Numbered from the stretch's first letter, positions 12,246 through 25,313 are shown. The stretch is 64,000 nucleotides of DNA from Halichoerus grypus (GCF_964656455.1 NC_135726.1:6272001-6336000); one strand, 5' to 3'. Notes: generated by a model from the sequence alone, not told the origin. A program made the numbers and translations.

Positions 12246-12450
12246 GGGGCACCTGGGTGGCTCAGTTGGTTGAGCATTGGACTCTTGATTGCAGCTCAGG
12301 TCATGTCAAGCCCCATATCAGACTCCACACTCAGCACAGGGTCTGCTTGAGGATTCTCTCTCTCTCTCCCTCCTCTGCTCCTCCCCCAACTAACACACAT
12401 GCTCGCTTGCTCTCTTAAATAAATAAATCAAATCTTTAAAAAAAAAAAAT
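12246..12450 (+). mobile_element. Can-SINE
   Basis: The head GGGGCACCTGGGTGGCTCAG, the CT-rich body and the AAATAAATAAATC and A tail are all present. The flanks GATGTGTCAAAGCAG and GATATGTCAATGCAG indicate the duplicated target. Confidence 0.93.
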
Positions 12451-12715
12451 GATATGTCAATGCAGGCTCATCACTTGTAACAGATGTTCCCCTCTGGTGG
12501 AGGATGTTGATAGAGGGGGACACCACGCAAGTGTGGAAAAAGGGGACATACATGAAATCTCTGTGCCTTCTCTCCAATTTTGCTGTGACCTAAAACTTTT
12601 CTTTAATAAAATCTTCTAAAAAATAAAAAGCAAAAACTGTAGTTCATATGAGGATCTGGACAAGATGAATCCTTTAGGAAGTAGACCTTGAACTCAGGCT
12701 TAGAAACAGAATCAG

Positions 12716-12717
<2 letters not shown>

Positions 12718-12749
<32 letters not shown>

Positions 12750-12912
12750 GAGAGACACAGCGAGAGAGGGAACACAAGCGGGGGGAGTGGGGGAGGGAGA
12801 AGCAGGCTTCCCGAGGATCAGGGAGCCTGACGCGGGGCTCAATTCCAGGACCCTGGGATCATGACCTGAGCCGAAGGCAGACGCTTAACGACTGAGCCAC
12901 CCAGACGCCCCC
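12718..12912 (-). mobile_element. Can-SINE with long poly(T)
   Basis: A target duplication GAAACAGAATCAGNCT occurs at about 12702-12717 and 12913-12928. The tail is about 28 uninterrupted T, suggesting a young copy. Confidence 0.93.
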
Positions 12913-13422
12913 GAAACAGAATCAGACTTAATGATAGGTTATTTAGGTATAGAATTCTGCATTGAAAATTTTTTCACATACCCAGAAATCAAGAGCTATT
13001 ATTTTTCACAAACCCTCCCTGAAAGAAGTATTAAAGAATGAATTTAGAAAAATAAAGTTGTGTCATGCAAGAAGAATTAGGACAGGAATCAGCAAAAATT
13101 GGTTGGAAAATCTAAATATGCACTGATTATAAATTGTGTAATTATTTAGATGATTTAAATGTGTATTGATTGTAAGTAGTCTAATTATCTGGTTTGTAAA
13201 ATAATACCAGAAAAAAAAAAAAACATGAAAAATGGGAAGGCAACATTTTCAGGGAAGTTAAATTATATTAAGATCCTCATCTTACTCAAGAAAAGACTAG
13301 AAATACAAATTTATGTGAATATTATTTTTAAAAATACAACATTAAGTATACATGATAAAATTTTGAGTAATCATCAAAGGAATTGAAATAGAATATAGTC
13401 AAGTTAAAAAGAAGAGGTTAAC

Positions 13423-13612
13423 GGGCGCCTGGCTGGTTCAGTCGTTAAGCGTCTGCCTTCGGCTCAGGTCATGGTCCCAGGGTCCTGGGATCGAGCCCGG
13501 CATCAGGCTCCCTGCTCACCGGGAAGCCTGCTTCCCTCTCTCCCACTCCCCCTGCTTGTGTTCTCTCTCTGTGTCTCTCTCTGTCAAATAAATAAATAAA
13601 ATCTTTAAAAAA
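13423..13612 (+). mobile_element. Can-SINE
   Basis: The forward SINE runs from GGGCGCCTGGCTGGTTCAG to AAATAAATAAATAAAATC plus the A tail. AAGAGGTTAA repeats on both sides. Confidence 0.93.
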
Positions 13613-13639
13613 AAAGAGGTTAAAAAAATTTATCCAATA

Positions 13640-13990
13640 AAAGACTTAGAAAAATAAGAAATAAAAACTACATGGCAATGGCACAGGATAGACAAATAGA
13701 TCAATGAAATAGAAGAGAATCCAGGAATAGACCCATATCTATACGGTCAATAATTTTTTTATAAAGTGTCACAGCAATTCGGTGGGGAAGGTAAAGTCTT
13801 TTCAACAAATGGTATAGGAACAACAGGATATCCATAGCGACAAAAGTGAATCTTGATTCCTATTCTCACCAGTGTGGGCTACACAGGTGCATTCATTTCT
13901 CAAAAATTCATCGAACCATATACTTGAGGTGAGTGTGTGTGTGTGTGTGTGTATGTGTGTTTATCATACATAAAACAATACTCAATTTAA
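13640..13990 (+). mobile_element. Old L1 ORF2 fragment with (TG)n
   Basis: This is diverged L1 ORF2-like sequence (GGCACAGGATAGACAAATAG and CCATATCTATACGGTCAAT). It ends near a (TG)n tract at about 13932-13962. Confidence 0.65.
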
Positions 13991-14019
13991 AAAATCTGTT
14001 AGAAATGATTATGTCTAAT

Positions 14020-16042
14020 TCCTCTTCAACATTTTTTCTCAGCCCAAATGTTGCCTCCTCAGAGAGGTTTTCCGTAACCACTTTAGACCTTCAGCACCTT
14101 CAGCCTTCTGGATTGGGCTGACTCAAACTTGCAAAAGGTAAAATGTTACCCAGCCAAGATTCCTTGTCCCCCTGCTCTACAGCCTTCCCGCATCCTTCAT
14201 GCTCACTCGTTCTTCTACCCTTGTTGAGCCCCTTCCCCTCTATGTTTGCACTGTTCCCTCCAAGCACCTCCAGCACCTAGCTCTACCCATTCTCTCCTTG
14301 TCTTCCCATCCCAGTCTCCTCGTCCTCTCATTAGAAATGCCTGCTAGGTTGCGTCTTGCAAGATGTTGAGGATGGCAAGGCAAGAGGTAAGAGCAACCAC
14401 TTCTGGTGGTTAGTTTGGGCTTTTGAACCCCAAATTTGCTTGCCCTGCCTTCTGGGTATCTTATCAGAGTCTGTGCTGTTAATCCTTACTTGATGAATTG
14501 CTGCTCAGGATCCAAAATCATTTTTGCTGCCCCTAGAGCAGAAGGCCTTGCAGGGAGGTAGGGTCAAAGCTGATTGCTACATTTTCTTCTCCAGTAGCAA
14601 CTGCTCATCCTCTTCATTCTGGCACTAACTGAGGCATTGCAGGAGGCATTCTAAGGAAGGGATTGTGGAAACTATCCTTGGAGACCATAAAGCTGGGCAA
14701 GGCTGTCATGCATGCTTATGCAGGTTATGCATTTCACAGTATACCCTGCTAAGGCAATAAGAGGGGCCTGAAATCCAGCCTTCAACCCCCTTACCAAGCT
14801 CTGAATCCTTGGGACTATGTCTATCTGGCAGACAATGTTAAATTGTTTGCTAATTTGTAAAAGGTTCCATAGAGGCTAGTATCCACCCTGAAACTAAGCC
14901 AGGGGAAGACAGGAAGGGACATTGGCTTTGGCTGGATTCAGGGTCCTGAGGTCCCAGGAGGCAACGGCAAAGTTCTACAGGCTTCTCTGGGTAGATCTGA
15001 AAGAAGGCAGCCTAAAGGCATGAGCCAGTTTTCAGTGAGGCCTGTTATCTCATGTTTAACAATAGTGTAAAATCAGTCACAGCCCCTATGCCCAAGTTCC
15101 ATCATCCACTCAGCTTTGGCCAAAGAGGTCCTTACCCCTTCTTGGTCCTCTGCCACCTGGCTTGTGCCTTGGTGTTTCAAAACCAGTTCCTGGATGAAAC
15201 TGATTCTGTGGCTTCACACAGGCTCCTCCTTATGGCCCAGGGCTTATGGCCATGGATGCTAAACCCCTACATTGGGGCTGTCTTTAAGATCAAGCTCTGC
15301 AGCATCATGTGTCCCCAACAGGTGCCAGATGGGGACTAGAGTCACTTCTCAAGAGTCTAGGAGCAGGAAACATCTGAGTTAGAGTGACTTGAGCAGCCTA
15401 AGATGTCAGGCAGTTATTCAGGGGAGAGCTGTTACCTTCTCACACCTCCTGGGGCCCATAGTCAACAAATTTATTTATGGGCTTCTTCTCAGAAGAGCCA
15501 GTGGTGGTTGGCTTGGTGGTTGGAGCCCTGGTAGCAAACAGCTAAAATCAAGAACCCTTTGTAATAGCTGTCTGGAGCTCCCCGGGCACTCACTCTTAAT
15601 AGTACTGATCACACATCCACATTAACTATTTATTGAGTTGCTGCATGTTTGTCTTCCCCATCATACTGTCATTTCCCAGGACAGCAGGGATCCAACTGAC
15701 TTGTTCCCAGATATGCCTCCAGTGCCTAGCACCATGCCTGACACAGGTAAGAGCTCAGGAGAAACTTGAGTGGGAGAAGGAGTTGCTAATGCAGTGGGTG
15801 GAGAGATGAAAAAGACAAGCTGGGGCTTGACGTTGAATCAGGACCCTCTCCTGCTAACAGTGTGGGTTGAGTGCACAAAGTGGACTGGGCAGATCAGAGA
15901 AGGCAGAGCAGCTAAGAGTCACAGAGCAGAAACCTCTGGGCTCCAGTTGGGGTGTGTGGGATAGATAATGTATGAAATGCTTCTTCCCTTAGAGTTTACT
16001 TTGGTATTAGTATAGCTACACCAAGTTACTTTTGATTAGTAT
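14020..16042. other. Intergenic, mostly unique sequence
   Basis: No gene is recognised. An L2-like segment lies at about 14020-14330 (CCTCCTCAGAGAGGTTTTCC) and another L2-like 3' end at about 15625-15770 (CAGTGCCTAGCACCATGCCTG). The middle 14340-15600 has no recognisable repeat. The ORFs at 15052-15339, 15389-15625 and 15770-15964 carry no known motif. Confidence 0.45.
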
Positions 16043-16058
16043 GTGCAAGTATTTTTTT

Positions 16059-16213
16059 TTTTTAAGATTTTATTTATTTATTTGAGAGAGAATGAGATAG
16101 AGAGAGAGCATGAGAAGGGGGAGGGTCAGAGGGAGAAGCAGACTCCCTGCTGAGCAGGGAGCCCGATGCGGGACTTGATCCTGAGACTCCAGGATGAGCC
16201 ACCCAGGTGCCCC
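16059..16213 (-). mobile_element. Can-SINE (internally shortened)
   Basis: The target duplication GTGCAAGTATTTTTTT starts at 16043 and again at 16214. The region before the head is shorter than in other copies because the tRNA-like part lacks about 30 bp. Confidence 0.92.
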
Positions 16214-16513
16214 GTGCAAGTATTTTTTTTAATCTTCTTGCTTTCAATCTTAGGATGTTTCTCATACCGATGCTCTCTTCATTTTCAATGTCTTTGTGGG
16301 CACTGACCCTCAGAATTTTGAGGAAAGTCTCGTTATATTCCTATCTACCACACAGTGAGTTTTGGGAAGACAGGGGCTGTCTCCTTTATTTTGGATCTGC
16401 TTCTACCTCCCACAGCTGCTCACTCAGTGTTGTTGCTTCAACATCTACCAGAGTGGAGTTGTCTCCCACCTCTCAGCAAGGCAAGAATTTCATTGTTGGT
16501 TAACAATGAAGCG

Positions 16514-16715
16514 GAAGGGCGCCTGGGTGGCTCAGTTGGTTAAGCGACTGCCTTCGGCTCAGGTCATGATCCTGGAGTCCCGGGATCGAGTCCCACATCA
16601 GGCTCCCTGCTCAGCAGGGAGTCTGCTTCTCCCTCTGACCCTCCTCCCTCTCACGCTCTCTGTCTCTCATTCTCTCTCTCGCAAATAAATAAAATCTTAA
16701 AAAAAAAAAAAAAAT
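16514..16715 (+). mobile_element. Can-SINE
   Basis: An exact 14-bp duplication TTAACAATGAAGCG lies at 16500-16513 and 16716-16729. Confidence 0.95.
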
Positions 16716-18249
16716 TTAACAATGAAGCGCAAGTCATGGGACACCAAGACATAGAGATGAGCCACATCTTCCCCTTTTCCTTTACTGCATATGAATCATG
16801 AGGCAAGGTATTACCTGCTCAGCTTCTGGTCTCTGCCTCCTTGTGCTTTTCTTCAGTTGTCCATTCATAGCTGTCTTTAGAGGGAAATGTGCTGTCCCCT
16901 TTTATGAGTTCACTCTGGACAGAAATAAAATACCAAAATGACCCTGAATTACTGTTCTTTTTGCCTTATTTGAAACATGGGTGAACCATCTTTTCCCCAA
17001 TTCTGCATAGAAATATGAATGTCAAGTGTAATTTTCAAGCAGGAAATGTTGACAATTTAAAGTGCATAATTATTACAAAAAAGCATAATTATAAGAAAGA
17101 ACATTTCAACAAAGGACACAGACACACTGCTTAAGTCTGCTCTCTAACTACAGATGGACATGTCTTTATTGGAAGAGCTACATAGGCCCTGCTATAGCTC
17201 ACTTAGGAAACTCATTACACAGTGGTACCAGAGGTCTCATGATGCTTCTGGGGGAGACACTCTCCAACAGCTTCCAATGGGCTTCAATGAAGCTTGACAC
17301 ACCATAGGCGACAATGGATGATTATTTCTCTTCCTGGGTCCTAAGTCTTCCCATTTCTCTTGATTATAGCAAGTCCATTTACTAGATAGATGGACCATAC
17401 ACCTCTGTAAAGTCACTAGCAGCACCCACCATAACTAAAAACAAATTTCCCATCTACTCCCAAGTTACTCATGCGCTTAACGTACACCTCTACACCTGAT
17501 GCAGACAAAACAACCCATCAACATGAGATAAAGAGCTCTGAAGCCATGGAGCTTATCTATGAAATCCTGACTTAAGAAGAGCAAGTGAACGTCTGTCTAG
17601 GATGGAAAAAAAAAAATAGCTCCCTTTGACCTCAAATTTTCTTTGCCCTTTCACCTTCCTTCAATGAGAGATGGTATTTATTTAGGTCTTTCTTTGTGGC
17701 TAAGCCAGAGATTTTGCTCTGGTTATCTACTGGCCCTCTCACTAATGAGTTAAATAAAACTTTGGTGTGTGTTCATTAGGTACTTGTATGAGATTTTAAC
17801 ATCTTCTGAAAATTATTCCTTGCCACTGTGGAAGAAGGAGGGGGATGGCACGGAAGTCCTGAGTCCTGCATTCCTGGCCTGGAGTCCAGAGGAGGAGAGG
17901 GGTTTGAGGAAGACACCTACACAGGCTTGCATTCTCCAGCTCATCCTAGGCTCTCCACCTGCAGGGAAGCCCACTCTGCAGGTGGAGATGAACATAGTAT
18001 TATCAGTATCCTGCTCAGGCTACCTGGTTATTTAGTGATGAGAGAGATCTTGTTGCCTTTCAACATCAGAGAAGATTTTAGAGACCTAATGAAACCCCAT
18101 CAGTGTTATATCAGAAAGAAATATATCACCCCAAGCCCAAGCCCACTCTGCATATCATCATCTTTCATTCCTTCACACAGTGCTCATGTTCTAGATCCCC
18201 ACCCATCATTACTACAGCACCCTATAATTAGGAATATGGAGTAATAATA

Positions 18250-18500
18250 ATTAATACTCACTGTGTGCCTACTATTTCCCAGGTAGATTCTAAGTACTTA
18301 ATGTGGATTAAATTATTTAATACTATAACCACTCTATGAGATAGGTACCACTGATAATCACCCTCTCCATGTACACAGCAAGGTATGGAAGCACTAGAAA
18401 AATCAAGTAACTTCTCCAAGATCTCATAGCTCATCAAGGCAGAACTGAGATTGGAACCCCCGAGGAATTTGTGCTCTTAACCACTGCATGACAGTTCCTT
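18250..18500 (+). repeat. MIR-type SINE (old)
   Basis: MIR-like order is visible: GTGTGCCTACTATTTCCCAGG, CACTCTATGAGATAGGTACC, AAGTAACTTCTCCAAGATC, then GAACTGAGATTGGAACCCC. Confidence 0.75.
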
Positions 18501-18538
18501 TCACAAATTAGAAGTTGAACAAACTTGGCTTAAAAAGC

Positions 18539-18923
18539 TCAACCCTTGGGATGATGAAAAATTCTGGAAATGGATAGAGGTGATGGTTGTGCAACATTGT
18601 GAATATACTGAATGCCACTGAATTGTACACTTAAAAATGGTTAAAATGATAAATTTTATATTGTGTATATAATTTTTTAAGATTTTATTTATTTATTTTA
18701 GAGAGAGAATGCACTTGAGCAGGGGGGAGATGGAGAGGGAAAGAGAGGGAGAAGGAAAGAACCTCAAGCAGCTTCCCCAGTGAGTGTGGAGCCTGACACA
18801 GGGCTTGATCTCAGGACCCTCAGATCAGGACCTGAGCCGAAACCAAGAGTCAGACGCACAACAGACTGAGCCACCCAGGTGCCCCTATATTGTGTATATT
18901 TTACCACAATTTAAAAAAAAAAT
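18539..18923 (+). mobile_element. Old L1 3' end, split by a SINE
   Basis: L1 3'UTR-type sequence (GGATAGAGGTGATGGTTGTG, CTGAATTGTACACTTAAAAA) continues after the SINE with ATTTTACCACAATTTAAAA. Confidence 0.75.
18671..18885 (-). mobile_element. Can-SINE
   Basis: An exact duplication TATATTGTGTATAT at 18657-18670 and 18886-18899 brackets this reverse copy, which lies inside the old L1 3' end. Confidence 0.93.
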
Positions 18924-19059
18924 AATTCTTCTACATAATAGCTTTGAAGTGTGACTTCAGGCAAGTTCACCTTGTAAGCCTAGTTTCTTATCTAAAACAT
19001 GGAGAGGATAACAGTATATATGTCATTGGGTTATTGTAAGGATTAAAAGGTTCCTGGCA

Positions 19060-19249
19060 GGGCGCCTGGGTGGCTCAGTTGTTTAGGCGACTGCCTTCGG
19101 CTCAGGTCATGATCCTGGAGTCCCGGGATCGAGTCCCGCATCAGGCTCCCTGCTCATTGGGGAGTCTGCTTCTCCCTCTGACTCTCCCCGCTCTCATGCT
19201 CTCTCTCTATCATTATCTCTCTCAATAAATAAATTTAAAAAAAAAAAAA
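19060..19249 (+). mobile_element. Can-SINE
   Basis: An exact 15-bp duplication AAAAGGTTCCTGGCA lies at 19045-19059 and 19250-19264. Confidence 0.95.
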
Positions 19250-19689
19250 AAAAGGTTCCTGGCACATAGCAAGTCATAAATGATTGTTAGCTTAAAAAAA
19301 GAGGAGTAGGGATTCTTATCAGGAAAAGTAGAAGGTATAAACCGTTGTTTGTCCATGAAAGATTCCCTTGTGCTCTTGTGGGAAGAGCATTAGCTGATTG
19401 GCATTGAAAGTCCCCATTTGGATCAGAATGTTCCTAAAGTCCCGGCAGCAAAAACACAGAGTGATACTGGCCTTCCCACCACCTGACCTCTACCTAGAGA
19501 GGACACACCAATGTGACCTGTGTCCATGGTAAAGGCACTCCCAGGGAAAGGGGAACTAAACAACTACTATTACTCCGTTTGTGGGGCCTGTGTTAAATGC
19601 CAGGCACCGGCTAAATCTTTTGCTTAATTATCCTATTTAATCATCACAACAACTGCATGAAATTAACATTACCACTGCCCCTATATTTG

Positions 19690-20028
19690 GAGTAAAAAGA
19701 AAAAAAAAAAAAATAACCCTAAGACACAAAGAAGTTAAACAGTTTGCTTAAGGTCATCCAGCTATTGAACAGCAGACTCAAGATTTGAACCCAAGGGGCG
19801 CCTGGGTGGCTCAGTTGGTTAAGCTGCTGCCTTCATTCAGCTCAGGTCATGATCTCAGGGTCCTGGGATCCAGCCCCGCATCAGGATCCCTGCTCAACCG
19901 GGAGTCCGCTTCTCCCTCTGCCCCTCCCCCTGCTTGTGCTCTCTCTGTCTCTGTCTCTGTCTCTGTCAAATAAATAAATAAAATCTTTAAAAAAATTTAA
20001 AAAAAAAAAAATTGAACCCAGGCCAGTG
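19690..20028 (+). repeat. MIR-type SINE, split by a Can-SINE
   Basis: The MIR core AAGGTCATCCAGCTATTGAAC and CAAGATTTGAACCCA are followed after the inserted Can-SINE by TTGAACCCAGGCCAGTG. Confidence 0.75.
19795..20010 (+). mobile_element. Can-SINE
   Basis: The head GGGGCGCCTGGGTGGCTCAG starts at 19795. ATTTGAACCCA / ATTGAACCCA flanks it, so the target lay inside the MIR. Confidence 0.93.
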
Positions 20029-20029
20029 T

Positions 20030-20365
20030 GTTTTAGCCAGTTCAGGCCGCTGTAACGAACACCACAGACGGAGTGACTTAAATGACAAACATTTATTTCT
20101 CATAGTTCTGGAGGCTGAGAAGGACAAGACCAAGGTGCTGGCAGATCCAGTGACTGGATCTGGCTTGGAGATGGTTATCTTCTCGTATCCTCGCATGGTG
20201 AGAGAGAAAAGCAAGCTCTCTCCTTTCTCTTCCTGTAAACGACACAAATCCCACCACAAGGGCTCCACCCTGATGACCGACTTACCTCCCAAAGCTCTAC
20301 CTAATACTATCACATTGAGGGTTAGGATTTCAACATCGGAATTTTGAGGGGACACATACAACCCA
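20030..20365 (-). mobile_element. MaLR-type LTR (MLT1/MST-like)
   Basis: Read on the minus strand it shows typical MaLR LTR text: GAGGGTGGAGCCC-like, CATTGAG-like, then a terminal TAAAACA-type end. On the plus strand the diagnostic stretches are GGAGGCTGAGAAGGACAAG and GGGTTAGGATTTCAACAT. It is an old solo-LTR-like copy. Confidence 0.7.
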
Positions 20366-22249
20366 TAACCCTGTGCAACTCCAAAATGCCCACAGCATAC
20401 CACCTGGCCACTCAGACACCAAGAATGTGACATATTTGAAGCAATATTAACTGGTATTCCAAACATGAAACAAAAACAAATCACTGTGCAGGGGGAGGAG
20501 AGAGTGGTCCTTTGACCTTAAAGCAAAGACAGACCAGCAGAGCCATCAGCTCTTTGTATAAGCCTCCCTGGAAAAGGTCTCCCTCCAAAATCCTCTTCCT
20601 TTCATCTCTCCCAACCTGCCCCTTACATCACAGCCCAAAGCCTTCTGTCTGGGGGTTATAAGATGTTTCTCAGTAGAAACCAAAAAGAAGAGATGGGAAT
20701 CCAGGACCTGGCTGGGTCCCCATCCTGCTGCAGTTGTGTAGGTGGGAGAGAGCCCTAGACAGAGCAGGAGAGGAGGAGAGGGCCATGGCATGGTGTACAG
20801 GGAAAACACACATGCCATCCCTCTTTGTAAAGGGTGCATCTTTCTTGGTGCCATTCACCCTGAGGACCCATGAAGATGTGGAGCTGTGTATTGGGAGTGG
20901 GTCTTCGAAAATGCTGTGGGAATGAGGAGGACGCAGAGGAGGATGTAAATTAGAATGCTTATGGTTACAAGCAACAAAATCTGAGTTCCGTCTTTTAACA
21001 AAATTTATTTATTTAGTTAGTTAGTTATTTTGTTATTTCACATCATCAAGGGAAGGTTGAAGGGTCAGGCTTGAAAAATTGATTAACAGGACCATATGTC
21101 TCCAAAGGGCTAAGCAACAGGAAATGCAACTATCATTGTGGGAGACTGCCACCGTCACTCTTCATATTCCTCAACTGACATTCCATGTCCCAGGAAGGTC
21201 ATAACATTTGTTCATTATACCCAAATCCTAGAGGCTGAGATGTGGGCAGAGGCAGGATTTAGATCTTCTGGCTTCTGTAGTTGGAGGAAAAGCATTGCTT
21301 TCCACCAAGATCTCACACATGGGAAATGGCTTCCACATAGGAAGGCAAGTAGATGCTGGGCAGTGTCCTCCCTCCCCCCACAAAAAAATCCACCATTACA
21401 ATGGCAATGACATGTATTGGCCTAGACTTCTTATGATTTTTCAGACCTGTTTTGTTATTTACCATGGGTATTCAAGATGAAAGTGTGAATTTTGTGTTTA
21501 TCAATGAAATCTTTTTGTGCAAATATGTAAGACTTACCTAGAAATCATACCCAAACCAAAGAATAGTATGTTTCAAGTTAGGACCTACTCTCTATGGAAT
21601 TCATCTTGAATAGTCAAGAGAGAGAACACGGGACAATGCCAAAGAGAGAGGTTACATTATATCCATCAATGGATCATTACCTAGTATGAAAATAGGAGGA
21701 AGCACAGAAAGTAGAGCTAAATAGGAAAAATTTGTGGGGTGATTACCAGGTCACTGGAATACACTGACCATGAATGGAATATCCTAAAAGTAAAATAATT
21801 TAGCATTGAGTTTGCTTATTAATCTTCCTGTTTCCCATGGTAAGCTGGGATTCTCACTTTAGTCATCTCTACATTTTGCAATATGGTAAATAAGTTTTAT
21901 GATGAACCAGGACAGAATGTCTTATTACCCTAGACACAATGTACCTTACACTGTTTTCTAGCCAAATATCATTCCAGTAGTTTAGGACTGCCAGTGATCA
22001 GCTGAAATATTTGGTTTGCACCATGAGGCTCAGCAAGGATTTTGTTTCACCTTATTCCAGAGGGACCATGTTCACAGACTGTGTGGATAAAACCTCAAAA
22101 GAAATTTTAATAGAAAAATTGCTTTTCTATGAGAGAGGGCCACTGAATGGTAATACTCACTCTTAACTCCTGTCTTATTTTCTTTAGTCTCATCAATTTC
22201 TTTCTCCCCTAGAACACTGTAGCATTATTTTCCTTGTTCTTCACTGAAC
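20366..22249. other. Intergenic, no gene seen
   Basis: ORFs at 20546-20854 (-), 21138-21410 and others have no recognisable domain. A short ATTT/AGTT-rich tract lies at 21000-21040. Otherwise the sequence looks unique and moderately AT-rich. Confidence 0.4.
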
Positions 22250-22700
22250 TCTTCCCTAGAATGTGTATTTGTCAGGAAATAATTCTGTTGCTAAAGACAG
22301 AAAGCCAGCCTGAAATAGTTTAAAGGAAATGTATTGGCTCACCCAACTTGGAAATCAACCTAAATGGTGGATCTGTAGATGTAGCTAGATGAAGGTGCTC
22401 AAACTGTGTTATCAGACCTTGGTTTTTCTTCATCCTTCTGCTCCATTTTCCTCTATCCTGGCTTCATTGTTGGTGGGCTCTTGGTGGGCTCTAGAAGCTT
22501 CAGTTAACATGGATACCCTTTTTCTCCCATTGCCTTAGCAATTCTTCCACCCCTGGGAGCCAAGACTGGCTCTTCTTGGATCAGGAGCCCACCCCTGAAC
22601 CAATCTCTGAAGCCAAGGGTATGAGTTGATTGGCCAGCCTAGGTCACATGACCCCTCCCTATGGTGGGGAGGTGGGGTCTCTTGAATGACAAGATCCCCA
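22250..22700. repeat. Unidentified repeat-like segment
   Basis: The section with TGATTGGCCAGCCTAGGTCACATGACCC and preceding text has the feel of an old DNA-transposon or LTR fragment seen in many mammals. I cannot name the family. Confidence 0.3.
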
Positions 22701-23236
22701 AAATGGAATACTGAGCAGGCAGAAGAGTATGCAAATTCAGACTACAAACATTGAGATCTCCCTATTTTCAGCCTTCAAATTAGTTTCCAATCTCTCTTCC
22801 TTTTGATTCTTATTTCTTGATGTGGAATTCTGAGCTGGGAATTGAACAGAGACTCAGAAACACCCATCCAGTCCTGCCAGGTCATCCCCATGCCTGAGAT
22901 CCTGGAAGGAAATATTGGGTTACAAGACAAATGGGTAGAGAAACACTTTATTTTGAGCCACTCCAGAGCAGGTGTTCTAAGCCCCCACTGAGTGGACCAC
23001 TGTGTGTGACCTGGACTGGGGACTTTCACTGGGCAGGAGGTACCACCATTCCACAGAGCTGTTTGCATGGAATTATTCTTCCTCAGAATTACACCATCCA
23101 GGATAGCATTCCAAAACTTGTTCTTTACCACCAGTATAATGAAACTGATGAAATTTAATGTTCCATTCAAATAATACAGTGAGGTTTATTTGTAGGCATT
23201 TGTCAGCTCCTTATGTAATAAAGTAATCATATTTTC

Positions 23237-23438
23237 TTTTTTTTTTTTTTTGAAGATTTTATTTATTTATTTGAGAGAGAGAGAACGAGAGACAGAGAGC
23301 ATGAGAGGGAGGAGGGTCAGAGGGAGAAGCAGACTCCCCGCCGAGCAGGGAGCCTGATGTGGGACTCGATCCCGGGACTCCAGGACCATGACCTGAGCCG
23401 AAGGCAGTCGCTTAACCAACTGAGCCACCCAGGCGCCC
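23237..23438 (-). mobile_element. Can-SINE
   Basis: An exact 16-bp duplication AAGTAATCATATTTTC lies at 23221-23236 and 23439-23454. Confidence 0.96.
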
Positions 23439-23903
23439 AAGTAATCATATTTTCACTGGATGTTTTCCTAATTCCTCCCTCTTATCTCGGGTGTGTTGTA
23501 AGGATTGCCCACTTTCCTGCTTCCAGCACTGGGAAAATATAGAAAAGGAAGAGATAAAGAGGAGTGGGCGAGGTTTTGTATGCAATTTGTGTGTGATGCT
23601 GTGTGACCAGCTATTACATGTGCCTTGTATCCTGACCTTGAGCAGAAGAGCAGGACTGGGAGGATGAAATATTTTTTGCCAAGAGTCCTATTGTTGAATC
23701 ACCTGTTTGTTCATCATGCTAGTCAAATTGTGGGCATATTGGGGGCTTCCCTCTGCCATTAACTCTTACTGGTTTCTTATGGTAAACCAGGAACACCAAT
23801 ACTAGGCAGACATGGTCAGGGCATGGAGGTGTTTTGTATGTAATACTTGTCACTCTTGTTTTCTGAGAAACTATATGTATTGTGCTAAAAATGAAATATG
23901 TTT

Positions 23904-24021
23904 GGGGGTACCTGGCTGGCTCAGTGGGTAGAGCATATGACTCTTGATCTTGGGGTTGTGAGTTCAAGCCCCATGTTGGGCATGGAGCCTACCTTTAAAA
24001 AAAAAAAAGAAAGAAAGAAAA
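23904..24021 (+). mobile_element. Short, older Can-SINE variant
   Basis: The body has GGGGTTGTGAGTTCAAGCCCC. The duplication GAAATATGTTT lies at 23893-23903 and 24022-24032. Confidence 0.92.
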
Positions 24022-24851
24022 GAAATATGTTTAAATGCTTTTCGATACTTTCAGGTTACAATCTCTGCTGCTTTAAAACAGGGTCTTCCCAATGAACGTG
24101 CAGTGGCATGCAAGATTCTCCCCCCTTCTCCTTCTCTTGTCCTCAGAATCTGGGTTCCTAAAGGCTGGTGTATTTGCACAGCACCGAGGATGTGACATGG
24201 TCTCTTACTCACTGGCCTCCCTTGGATTTCTCATCCTCACTTCAGCCCCCAGCCCAAGGCTGTTTACCAAGTGGGCTCTGCTGCAACACACCCCCACCTG
24301 CCCCAAGGGCACCCAGATACTTCATTCTTAGCTCTATTCCCTATTGTCTCCAGGAGCTTCAGTGACTTTTCCAGACATCCCCACTTCCACCCAGACCCAA
24401 GGGAGTCAAGATGGGAGTGGTGGGAAGAGGTTTTCAGTCTTTCTCTGGCTAAATAGACCACCTTGTGGTATACTTCCCTCCCAGGTAACCCCAAGGCAGT
24501 GTGGAAGCCCTCCTGGGGGGAACCAGTTAGGAGCTTCTCAGATCTGGGATTCTCAGCCCCTCTGGGTCTGTATCCAGCACCTTCTCCCCATGCCTCATGG
24601 AGTTTTCATCAGAACAGAAAGTAGGTCCCACACTGGTTTCCTAAAGGCTGGTGTATTTGCCCAGCACTACTCAGCCTGATGTCTCCAGCTCCCTCCCACT
24701 AAACCCAAAGAGCTTTCCCCCTCCTTTTGTGGCCAAGGTGCTTACTCTGTGGCCTAGAGCAGGGGTTCTCAGACATGGGTGTGCATCACCTGGAGGGTTT
24801 GGTACAATACAGGTTGCTGGACCCACCCCCAGAATTTCTGACTCAGTGGAT

Positions 24852-25313
24852 GTTGTCAGTAGAATAAAGGTCCCTAGTAATGATCATAGTACATGAATCC
24901 CCAGGACCTGTGAATATGTGACCTCATGTGGCAAAAGGGACTTTGCAGATGCGATTAAATTAAAGATCTTAAGATAAGGAGATTATTCTGGATTATGTGT
25001 GGGCCCAGTGCCATCACAAGGGTCCTTATAAAAAGGAAGCAGAGTCGGAGGAGAGGAGACCACAGTAGCAGAGGTTGGAGTGATGCAGTCATGAGCAAAG
25101 GAATACAGGAGACCTGGAAGCTGGAAGAGGCAACAAATGAATTCACCCCTAGAGCCTCTGGAAGGAATGAAGTTTTGCTGACAACTTGATTTTAGCCCTG
25201 TAGGAGCCATTTCAGAATTCTGACTTCCTGAACTGTAAAATAATAAGTGTATATTTTTAAACTGCTAAGTTTTACATAATTTGTTACAGGAGCCATCATA
25301 AGAACCTAAAATA
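24852..25313 (+). mobile_element. MaLR-type LTR (MLT1-like)
   Basis: Typical MLT1 order is visible: ACCTGTGAATATGTGACC, GGGACTTTGCAGATGCGATT, CACAAGGGTCCTTATAA, TTGATTTTAGCCC, then TTTACATAATTTGTTACAG. It is inserted in the MER5A. Confidence 0.8.

Larger units (their letters stand above)
11160..12640 (+). mobile_element. Old L1 fragments (ORF2 end and 3'UTR), split by SINEs
   Basis: The region contains degenerate L1 ORF2 3' sequence (CCATATGATCCAGCAATCAC, then GAATGGATAAATAAACTG). 3'UTR-like sequence ends at TTTAATAAAATCTTC near 12600-12640. It is interrupted by SINEs at 11359, 11947 and 12246. A piece at 11235-11358 looks like the 3' end of a second L1 type. Confidence 0.75.

Noticed and set aside
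13423..13470. Free-standing tRNA gene
   Set aside because: The A- and B-box-like sequence is the tRNA-derived head of a Can-SINE, followed by the CT-rich body and A tail.
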